A stretch of 64,000 bases of DNA from assembly GCA_948099385.1 (NCBI GenBank), contig CANUEZ040000180.1, forward strand, positions 3,817,501-3,881,500, given 5' to 3'. Below are positions 26,384 to 36,719 of the stretch, one piece after another. Positions within the stretch are counted from its first letter, which is position 1; each line of letters opens with the position of its first letter. Both the position numbers and the translations under genes were made by a program. This stretch comes from Fasciola hepatica (lineage: Eukaryota; Platyhelminthes; Trematoda; Plagiorchiida; Fasciolidae). The notes under the pieces were generated by a model. That model searched no databases. It saw only the letters and a list, made by a program, of their open reading frames with translations, and had not been told where the DNA came from.

Positions 26384-26702
26384 TTATGCACGATAGAGAC
26401 AGTGTAAGACTACGGTCAGCAGACCAAGATGCAACAGGATGGCTGTGTATATTGTAAAATCACGCATATTCGTGGTTCCACATAAATCATGATAACACTT
26501 GACTAACAGCCAGGTGAGTGACCAAAAAATAACAGTACAGGACAATCAGGCAGATCAAGATAGCGTAGGCATAAGACGGCCCACCGGGCAGCAACTCAGT
26601 GAAAGTGTAAGCAATGTGGTCGCGATCGCGGAGCAAACTGTCATTCAAGAAATTTTCCGGTTGAGAAAGGGGTTGTAACTTTATTCCTTCAATAAGACAC
26701 AG
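26384..26702 (-). CDS. Last two exons of a multi-span membrane protein (26504-26702 and 26384-26442)
   Basis: On the minus strand an exon begins after GTTTCACCTACAG (edge 26702), reads LCLIEGIKLQPL and NDSLLRDRDHIAYTF, and contains a strongly hydrophobic span (YAILICLIVLYCYFLV). It ends in phase 1 at 26504. A 61-base intron closes with ACAATATACACAG, and the terminal exon (59 bases) completes a second hydrophobic span (LLHLGLLTVVL) and ends LYRA-stop at 26384-26386. The joined frame is intact. The same 3' end, with the same terminal stop, recurs at 32.2 and 51.1 kb, which supports the exon structure. Upstream exons should lie at higher coordinates but were not identified; the candidate at 31241-31511 may be one. 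The family is not recognised. The donor chosen (A|GTCAAG) is weak. Confidence 0.45.
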
Positions 26703-26749
26703 CTGTAGGTGAAACATATATGAAGACTACCCTTAAAGAATTCATGTTT

Positions 26750-27860
26750 TTTAGGAAATACATCGAAACAAGCATGCGTCGACCTGAGTGGATGAATCAG
26801 ATGACATGCCTAATGGTCCTCAGGGGATCATGGTCAAGCTGTTCGGTGGCGCGGGGGTATCGACACTGACGCTGCGAGATCGACCCACGATTACGGTGGT
26901 TCTTATGATGGACTTACTAGTTCGGGAGAGCTTTAATTCGACGGGAAACTGTTATTTTTGGGATTCAAGGGTGGACAATTAGGCATAGAATGTACACCAA
27001 AAACCGTAATACTGTGGAACCATAGGCAACAGAAACATGAAGGATGGATCATAATCCGAAATGTTTTGCTACTGACGAGTAGGCTGTCAAAGAATACGAA
27101 TAAACACAGATTACAGATTCCAGTTCACTGTGTTGCAGGTTCCATCGAGAACTAAGGATTGGTTTCCCTCACTCTTATTGTTTCAGTTGTCACCATATTG
27201 CTTCATTTATCCAATGTCCCCGTTCACATTTTCGATGCAGCAGACGGAACTCATTCTAGATAAGTTCACGCATTCCGGTTAACTGTAACTGATTTGCTTA
27301 TGATCCTCGCTCACGCTGTGGCGCATTATGGTTTTGTACGGATGGTTCAGTGGGTTAGCATGGCCAACATGATACTTCAGCATGCCACAGTGTTTCCACT
27401 GGGGTTGAACTTTTTGAAAGCTTGGTTACTCGACCAATCGATACAAATTCGGTCCTGTTGTCTCATCGTGGTGTGGCTTATTCGACAGCTCAGCGTTACG
27501 AGATGTTTCAAGCACATGCTACACTGCTTCCTGTGTTTGATAAGTTAACAAAGGTTACGGCTGTTGATTGCACACTTTGCAACCGTTTTCATCCGCCAAA
27601 AAATCGTTTCGTTATAAATATTGTTACTAGCATTCGACCGATGATATCACTGCACATCCTACTTATCATATTTACAAAGCATTTTGTTAACAGGCCCAAC
27701 AGAGCCAAGACAACTTTCAGAACCGGTCTCAGAAGTAACAGAGCAAGATAAACCGTAATTCATAAATCAATGTCTTGGCCTTAAATAGGATAATATCTGA
27801 GTAGAAGCTCAGTGTTTCTTGTCTGATAGGGGCATGGGGCCATTATTCGTGACTTGTGGT
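26750..27860. other. No supported gene
   Basis: Frames at 26788-26982 and 27294-27751 (plus) are open, but no domain, start context or splice pair supports them. Confidence 0.35.
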
Positions 27861-27861
27861 C

Positions 27862-27893
27862 TGCACGCACGCACACGCGCGCGCATACACGCA
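27862..27893. repeat. Alternating purine-pyrimidine (CA/CG)n tract
   Basis: A run of strictly alternating TG/CA/CG dinucleotides, including CGCGCGCG in the middle. Such tracts can adopt left-handed DNA; here it is simply an unusual GC-rich dinucleotide repeat in AT-rich surroundings. Confidence 0.75.
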
Positions 27894-30800
27894 AACCATC
27901 TACAGGCAATTCTGAAAAGTGGACATCGGGTTATGAGCTCGATTATCCAGATTTAGCGCTGACCGTGGTCGAGAAAACAAATGTTGTCCCTTTGAAACCG
28001 CCAAAGGGACAAGCCTCAATCAATCTGAGACAGCGATCTTTCACTAAAAATGTGAACCTTGTAGAAAAATGAACTATATCGCTGACTTGAAGTGACTTGT
28101 CTCTGTAGTCAGGCTTGCAGTGGAACTGATTTTCATGAACAGATCCGGGTAATGGAACAGGATGAATAGCACAGACTAGCACCGGATGCTTACATGGACA
28201 TCGGATAAAAATTGCCTACTTCAATGAATATCGATTCTCAGTCATTTTTCTAAGACGGAAAATTGGCATTACAAAAAGCAGAGTGATGTTCAGTCTACGT
28301 GAACGGGTTAGAACCAAAACTGTATTACATCAAATTTTTGGAAAGTATTCTAATAGGCTCCCAGAACATCGGCATATTTTGTTTGGTTGTGAATTCTGTG
28401 CAGGTGTTAGGCTCATACTACAGCAATCAACTATCAGAATAACTGTGAAACAATGAAGTAAAATACGGATGATGTATGAAAAATATCGGTGACATAAGCA
28501 CATGCGACGATTCGACTGAATCCCCAATTCCCTTCTGGTCTCAATATGTTGTGGAAATAAAGTCGGTGCTTGCCGAGGTGTCCTGTGTTCGGCTGACATG
28601 TGGGTTGCCTACGGCATTGTTTTCCTCTTTCAGTTTGGAGCTGGTCTGAGAGATTCCACCTGACATCATGAGACGAAGTGGTGCTTGAATTTTAAACAAG
28701 ATTTGTTGCCACCACAGATATCCATCTGAATTTCTACACATTTCCTTCACATCATCAGTCTATTCTTCAACAATTAACATAGAAATGATTTCCAAATGAT
28801 AATATGTTGGGAGTGGACATTTTTTCCGATTGGTGAAGCTGTTTGCGTGTTGTTCGACCTGATAGTGTCCCATGGATTCCAAAATGTCCCTTTTTATAGT
28901 CAGTCGATGAGGAAATGTCTTTCTCGATTGGTTTGGTAGTTTTATGGTTTATTAGGTGCAACCTAACCCTGCACATTTTTCTTAGATCTCAGTGTTATTT
29001 GCCGACCACAGATAGTGAGAAAATGCACTCTATGACTACCGTCGTCAGAAATGCATAAAATTTTGGGGGGAACCAAATTACAGTACTCAAAATGTATGTG
29101 GAACATTCAAAAAAATCACTGACCTCACGGGAGAAATACCCAACTGTTTTTAATGGAATAAAATGTTCTGGAAGCATTTAGCCAGAAATCTTCGAGAGAA
29201 TAAGATCAAATGTGAGGTGACTTGAAGCATTGCGAAATATTTGAGTGGGTTCACAACACCAATGTACGAAGTAATTTATCACACGCCAGAAATTCAGGAA
29301 AACCGTTTTCTCTCTTCTATTTCAGAAAAAAGCCTAGAGCAATTTTATCCACGAATGGTCACTAGTTCGGCCTATCATATCGATACCGCTTTCCAGTCAT
29401 GAACTTCCAATCTATAAGCAATCGTGAATCAACAAAAAGTGAATGCCAGTGGATCTGTATATCATCATTATAGAAGAGGGATCGACAGTCCGAATTCTGC
29501 TTGCATCTGAAAACATAATAGAATGGGAACTAACTCAATACGAAATTTAATCCCTCTTATGATTCTATCAATGCACTCTCTCACAAAGCAGCAACCGTAA
29601 CTGTAATGGACCTCACTGGGTATTCAGATCTCCAGTACTTCGTTCCATTTACATCTCCATGGCCGGACTTCAGATTTGGCTCAATGTAAAAGCAATACAT
29701 TTTCCACAGGGCTTCTAGTCTGATAGTCTGGTGAGCATATAACTTTTGGTTACGCCCAGATTTATTCTATAATACCGTTATAACAATGCACTTAATCTAG
29801 AAGTTTCGAAGCCCAGGTACTGAAATGTAACGGGTATTGTAACATGTTATTCAGAGATACGAACTTACACACTTAAAGCCCACTATTTACCGTTTAATTT
29901 GTCGCGATGAGCCGTGACAGACAAAAGGATATACAATGTGACTTGAAAAAATTCAGAAATTCAGCGATAGCACATCGTCATGTGTGTTTGAAGTATTCTC
30001 CATAGAGGTTAAAATGGTGAAGGAGTTTGGTCTGCAAAATACTGTATTCACACTCCTACCACCTCTTATTTCTCACCAGTAAATTATAAATCATCATTGG
30101 ATTAGGATGAGGCTTGTATTTCACCTTCCACATTGTTATATACTGCTGATGTGATTCTTATGAATAAAATACTGTCCTCGATATCTGAGACACGAGTATA
30201 TGTATCGGAATATCGGTGAAACATACCCCATGTAATGGTTATGCATTTGAAGACTCCAATTTGTTCAATTTGGAAGAAAAAACTAACTGTGCAATTTGAT
30301 AAAATGCTAAGTAGCCATAAATCAAATGTGGAATGCCCAAGGATAGATACAATCGGGGTTCATTCCCAACTATACAAAATGACTGACAAACAAAAAGTAA
30401 CTACTGCATGAAGAGACGCGTAACAAAATGTCGTCATTAGGAAACAATTAAACACATCGCCTAGCAACATCTACATCACAGTTATATAGGTAATATGCGG
30501 GCAGATGTCGAAACGTTTAAAGATGTCAACTTTGCTGTAAGTAGTTTGGTACCGCATCGAGATGACAGGAAATCGATAAAGTGAAATTTCATCAGATTGA
30601 ATTACAACCGTGATGTTTGCTGCCAGACAACGGTTGTCCACTGTTGCTGACCTTGTCATTTGAAGACGTCAGCGGTTAGTCACGTGGGACGAGGAGTTCT
30701 CCGCTCCCATCCGTGAAGGATTTGAAGCAGTAAGAACTGTCGATAACAAATCGACGGGAATAAAGTAACCAGTTGCACTATTTTCTCTTTCCTGAGTGTC

Positions 30801-31240
30801 TCTAACTTGTTGCTTGCAGTTTCTGGATAGCCAATATTTCTGGACTTGTAAGTTAAGAAACATATTTAACTGGGGTCTTAGAGCAAAGGAACAAAGCCTG
30901 GAAAATAGGTATTTTGTCCCACAGGTCTGTCACTTACAACGATTCCATTGTTCTACTATGACTACCATATTTTTCTCTTCCGTTCTTCATGCGAGACGGT
31001 TGAGTGAGAGTAGCCTAATGCAGTGAGCAAACATATCATGATCTCATTCGAACAATTATTTACAATAATTTTTGACGAAACCTAGGGTTATTCCCGATTT
31101 TGTATTTTAAGCTAATGCCAATGTAAACCGTTCATATGCTTAGCGGACGTCTTTATCGAATTTCAGACAATACACATCTTACAAATTTAGATATCAACTT
31201 ATTTCCTCCGTAATGGAATATTCTTTCTCAGATTACTTAC
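27894..31240. other. No firmly supported gene
   Basis: A minus-strand frame at 28541-28750 looks compositionally coding (reads YLWWQQILFKIQAPLRLMM) and follows an AG, but its donor is poor and no family is recognised. It could be an upstream exon of the membrane protein ending at 26384. Nothing else is supportable. Confidence 0.3.
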
Positions 31241-31511
31241 GCTGTACCGAACGCATGTTGAGAATATGAAGTTATGTATAAACTGCGCTGTTCGTATGTG
31301 TTCATTATTTATCCGTGGGCGTAAAAAACGTGTGACTTTCATTATTATGACGAATAAAAACGACATTAGCAAGTTTAACAACATTAGAAAAAGGTAATGA
31401 GAATAATTTGAAACTGTGAAGTCAAACCTCGTCGCAGATGATTTACTGTGAACAATATCAGGTGCTACTCCGACCGGAAAGGGTTCGTTTGCAAAGGGGA
31501 AAATAATGTCT
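31241..31511 (-). CDS. Candidate internal exon encoding a membrane-spanning segment
   Basis: On the minus strand the acceptor TGTGTTGTTTTGTAG precedes an open 271-base segment that ends TACAGC|GTAAGT, a strong donor. It starts needing two bases from the previous exon and ends in phase 0. About 90 residues include one long hydrophobic helix (YLFLMLLNLLMSFLFVIIM) followed by basic residues (KVTRFLRPR), the usual orientation signal of a membrane segment. It lies upstream, in the sense of the minus strand, of the membrane-protein 3' exons at 26.4-26.7 kb and its phase-0 end matches their phase-0 start. They may belong to one gene, but no intermediate exon was proven. Confidence 0.35.
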
Positions 31512-31712
31512 CTACAAAACAACACAAGTAGTTGAGTACATTTATATAGTAGTGTATTGCTTCGCAGCTGAATCATATACTTGCGGTTGATTTCGGATTG
31601 ACCGGAGTAGAGCATTAGAAGGTTTTGAATGGAAGACATTTAGACCAGAGCTATGTGGATGGAATGCATTTATTATGTGCTACCAACATGCGGTGGTGGA
31701 ATACACTATACA

Positions 31713-31766
31713 AAACCAGGAAATTTTAGTAATTTATAGGGTAAAAAAATAAAAATTTCCTGGTTT
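31713..31766. repeat. Perfect 15-bp inverted repeat with 24-base loop
   Basis: AAACCAGGAAATTTT at 31713-31727 is matched exactly by its reverse complement AAAATTTCCTGGTTT at 31752-31766. Possible stem-loop, or the remnant ends of a tiny inverted-repeat element; no coding content. Confidence 0.8.
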
Positions 31767-32201
31767 ATTGGTCACTTTCTTCTATGGAAGACATTGCCCA
31801 TGATGAAAGAAGGCTTTTTTCGCGGTGCTGATATGAAACATTAGGAAGGTAGGACGAATTTGACCAAACCCAGTACGTTCAACCTAAATATTGATGCTTC
31901 TTGTAGTGCGTCAAAAAGCCACAAACATCCAGAAGTCAGCGGATATGCACACGACTAATACTTGCCAGTGAGTTCTCCAACTCCGTAGCGAAGAGGGACG
32001 AAGGCATTTTAGCTACTTCAAGTGTTCAGAAATCCCAAATCGGAAATATGCACGGAACGAAGGTCGCCACTTGTTGTAATTGCTAAGGATTCCAAGTCAC
32101 ATTGCAAGTCACTTTTGTAATAATTTACTTCTTACGACGTAAGGTGAAAACAGGTGGTCTCTGCAGCAAGTAATCCGACCACTTGGACTATCTCACAAGC
32201 T

Positions 32202-32480
32202 TTAAGCGCGATAGAAGCTGTACATGGCTACGGTCAGCAGAACAAATTTCAAAAGTGTAACTGTGTTTATCGTAAAATCGTGGTTCTGAATAATGCAATA
32301 CTTAGAAATACCAAAATGAAAATGACTTGCAGCCAGGTGAACAACCAAGAACAACAGTACAGAAGATTATCTGGTAAACTGAAACAGTGCAGTCCCAAAG
32401 TGTCCACTCAGTAAGGAGTCAAGCGAAACTGCAGTGCAGCACGGTTGTGGTACAGATAGTAAATCAAGAAACTTTTGGGC
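32202..32480 (-). pseudogene. Decayed copy of the membrane-protein 3' exons
   Basis: The minus strand aligns by eye with 26384-26702. It reads DSLLSGHFGTALF, then a stop, then SSVLLFLVVHLAA; after an intron-like gap ending ATAAACACAG it reads FVLLTVAMYSFYRA with the same terminal TAA at 32202-32204. The in-frame stop in the penultimate exon and a shift upstream of it make an intact product unlikely. Preservation of the 3' acceptor and the terminal stop shows that it was duplicated as genomic DNA, intron included, and not through RNA. Confidence 0.6.
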
Positions 32481-32529
32481 TAACATGAAATGATAGTTTC
32501 AGTCACAGGATTAAAAAATAACCTATAAT

Positions 32530-32555
32530 TAGAATATACAAATGTGTATATTCTA
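32530..32555. repeat. Short perfect palindrome
   Basis: TAGAATATAC, a six-base loop AAATGT, then GTATATTCTA. AT-rich hairpin; function unknown and it may be chance. Confidence 0.6.
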
Positions 32556-32599
32556 AGCAGTTACCAAAGTGAAAATACAACCAGTAGCAGTTGAGAAGG

Positions 32600-35500
32600 A
32601 CAGAACTGATATATGTCGACGTAAACGAATGATGCTGGCAATAGACTTGTTTGTGCTAAGGATGTTCTGTGTGGTCTAACGAGAAAGACCATCAACAGCG
32701 GAGAATTATATTGTAAATTCCGGAGGTTCATGATGCTTTTAAACGCCACCCATGAGAATAACTAGTGCGAATGTCATCAGAATACAAATTACAAAGAAGT
32801 AACTTAAAGTCTCACAGGGTCAACATTTGCGGGAAGCAATTCTCTCGTTACTGTATTCTTATCAGGTTTAAGTCGCGAAGTTGATCAGGGTGACTGCTAT
32901 AGGCTGTTGTAGATTATCATCAACCTTGCCGTGGGAGAATTTCGAACGGTACAGTGAACAATAAAAATTCATCACAGTCGCAGGATAAAAGTATGCAGTC
33001 TGTCGACCGTTTTTTTTCGTGTCGTCCCAAATATGTTACTATTACTTGTTTTGTTTCCTCCAGTGAGACACTATTCGTATTTTATGTATCAAGCCATGAT
33101 CAATGTGTTGAGAAATACAATTTTTATGGTGGTTCAAATTTATGGGTACGCCATAGGTTATTTCAAATAAGTCGCCTCTGGCTTCGCGAATTCGGACGAA
33201 AACTGTGCTTTATTATCCCAATTGTTCTAAATAACTGTTTCTGATCTGCATTGTTTTCACCAGTGGGGTATATGAACCACTGAGGAGTTCTGATGAAACA
33301 CAACATACTTGTTGTCACTTTTCATTCGTTTCGTGCTATTTTCACTTACACCAGTCACACGGTTCAACCAAAGAGTGAGCTCTGCTTACCTTGTCATGAA
33401 TGACGAACAGAAAGCGAAATATTTTTCTTTGTTGCGCACAGAACCGTATTCGCAAAGAAGAGGAGTATGAATCAAAATATAATTTTCCTCTGAGTTGAAA
33501 CCAGAAGGCCTCAAACTTTACACTGAACCAGGCCTCCGGAATAAGTTTAACTGAAAGTAGAATACAACATATTTCGCCAAAAATTAACTCAACTACATTT
33601 TACGCACAATCGAATCCCTATGCATCGTACAGTGTGTTGCAAACGTGGATAGTTTATTGTGCTAAAGCGTAGATGTACGACCGCTCTTTTTATTTTTCTC
33701 TCCAATTCGTGGGCCATTAAACGTGCTGTATTCTACTGTATGCAGTTCAACGGAAGTCTGATATTATGGAGAACGGTTTTCTACCAAAGAAGCCAAAGGC
33801 AACGACGCAACGAAATGATCCTGGCTGACCGAAGCATACCAATGTTTTTAGCTTCCGTATTCAGAAATTATCCGATGCAAGTCTGTTTTATTCTTGCCTT
33901 ATTATCTGATCCGGGTACTGTTAATTGGGCAAGCGAGCCCCGGTACTCACACCTCAAATAACCGCTGGGTAGTTATTGTTGTGTAATACTCTCCCGCGAC
34001 TGGGTCTGAACGAAGATGGTTAAGCTAATACTTTGTAAATGTTGCAAATATATTTCGTAATTTTGGGTAGTATGATGGTTGAATGTTTCAGTTGCGCGAA
34101 CATTGGTGCAAATCACACTGTTTAGAGAAGTGAAATATTTGCAATCATCTAGTTGGATCTTCTTTTCCTAAGCCTACGTTGCAGTCCTGAATCACCTCAA
34201 TACGTCTTCAGTCACTTTAGCTATAAATCATTTTAGAGATAACCGTTATTCTTTACAAAATGTCGCCATCCAGAAGGTGTATCTTGATTAGTTCACCTAT
34301 ATATTTCTTATAAGTTTCAAGTAAAGCCGCGCGTAAAATGGCGCTCATGTAAATTCAACATCAATTCGCGAAGCATAAAGCATATTCAGCAAATCAGCAA
34401 GCTGGCCTGTAGGCTATGCTAACTAAATCTACCGAGCTTTAATCTAACAACTTCTTTAGGTTGTCAAAGAACCATATTCCAGCTAGTTAACAGTTATTTG
34501 ACATACTGTAGCTTGGTTCTTTGTAAACTTAATTTGCTCGTTTCATTTTTTATGTTTACTTTCAATGGTAGTGCTTTTACTGAGACTTAAGTCCGAAAAC
34601 ACTGTGCGATAAGTAACTGGCATTTATTATTCTGTTCTGTATCTTTTCTGGTTTCCTACCAGTGGAACTTGGCCCGTCATCCGTGTAAAACTACTCAACT
34701 AGATCTTGAAACCCTCAGGTAGACCAGCAGCTTTTCACTGAAATAACCTCTGCTCTCACAAACAGGTGAGTTTCATCCATGTTGTTCTGGGTAGCTTCAA
34801 TGACGCCTCATCAACAAGGTTCATCGTGATGTTTTGCAGTTCTATTCAATTACTGAAGCTTTCCGGTTTTCAACTTTGGTAAAACAAAAATAAATAATAA
34901 ACAGACCGTACTTGTACTATCTCGAAATCTAGATCAAGTATTCGGGAAAACCCAAACGATTTTCCAAGCTGAGGCTACCTTTCCCTGTGAATCACCTGTT
35001 AGACCGTCAGATAACATCGTATTCAATTCATCGGTCCCATTTGTTGTTGCTTCAATTTGACAGGCACAAACGCGGCAAAAATTATGGAAACGTCAACCTT
35101 CCTAGTAAATTCTGCATGCATTTCTCGGTGACAAAACATCACCGATGATAAATCTTACTTTTGTTGTTCTATACTTAACTAATTTCGGGTATTTGAGTGT
35201 CAGACTAATTTATCCTAGTGACCAAAGTCACACAATTTCAATCGTCAACGGGTCACAGTAGAACTGAGGTGAATAACATAAAGTTTTATATGATGTAACA
35301 CCCCAGCATTGTGTTGTGATAGATTGAAAAACGTGCAATAAAGAGGAAATGATGACGAAAGAAAAATCTCGTCCATCTAATTCTGGCAACATTTGTACTA
35401 TAAATAATAAGTGGAAACTTGGGATGCATTTTGGAGCTAGGCCACTTTGTTTTATTCATCCACTTCTTCCAGAGTGACGCACAAGAGGCATCCAATGTAT

Positions 35501-36719
35501 AGTGAGACGTCGTGTAACTTAGATACAATTTTGCATTTGTTTCACTGTTTTGTGAGCAAACAAAAGCTGATTTTCGTCATTTTGGCTGTTGGTGTGAGGA
35601 AAACCTGGATTCTGCTTTCATCTTAAGTGCATTTATTATTAAAATTATGATGTCACGAAACGTTTGCGATAAGATTGCCGTATACACATACAGCTTTTAT
35701 GCGTTCTTATATTTTTACTCCACGGGGTTGCAGTGCGGTTCACTTTTTGATCGCTTTTCTACGTCACTAATGATTCAAACCATTTTAATAAAATCATAAG
35801 GCTTACAATTGAATAATTTATCAAAATATAAAAATGTTCGGTTCTGCTGAGGTTATATACCGGTACTGTGCTAGAATACAGGATTTATGAGAATAATTCA
35901 GGCAGTGTCATTATTTTCTATCCACTTTTAAAATTTTTCCAAAGTGGATCAACATTGTTCCAAACACACTGATAAGATATATGGAGTGGTAGAAGTCGAA
36001 CGAATGACCGGGCAAATATATACTGTCAATAAAATCCGTTGCATTTTTGTTAATTAAATTCATCCATTCGTATCCTGTTTAAGGTCTTTTAATTCTGCTA
36101 AGGTTATCTATTGAGATGATTGATAAAGGAATGATACCACATAAAATACCATACACCGTATAAAAATCGGGATGAATTCTCCTACTGATCCACGGTATCT
36201 CACAAGTTTATCACAAATCGATTTTGCACATGAAATCTGCAGAGCTATTCTGTTCTTCCGACCATATTGTGTTACGATTTTAGAGCTGATTCTATCAATA
36301 TAAGAGAAATGTTCTCGCGCCTCACAGTGCGATAACAGCATAAGTTAACGTTTGCAAAATCCTCACATTTTGAGAAACTTTATATGCAAACCACCACCAA
36401 ACAGGACAAGAATTATGCCGTACGAGTCAACAGCTCTGACGACACTTCTCAGCCATGGGACCATTGCGATAATCGTACTCAAAATTCAGTGCTCAACCCC
36501 CTCCATTCATCGCGTAACATTTTCTGAGGGATTGCACAGTTTCAACTCATATACTAATAGTTAAAATCTTTTGGAAAGATTCTACTGCAGTAGCAACCTA
36601 TTTCACAAGCATATTGAAAATATTGTCGTGCGGTAATTCTCCAGATAACTCAACGTCAGAACAAGATTTGAAATTGTCACCACATAGTCTATTATTTCTG
36701 ATGTGGCAATATACGATAA
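32600..36719. other. No supported gene
   Basis: About 4 kb with only unsupported short frames, for example 32954-33244 and 33659-33961 (plus) and 35286-35528 (minus). No repeat family or RNA gene was recognised. Confidence 0.4.

Noticed and set aside
28541..28750. Coding-looking minus-strand frame with YLWWQQILFKI
   Set aside because: The acceptor is purine-rich and no convincing donor with matching phase was found; kept only as a comment in the stretch description.
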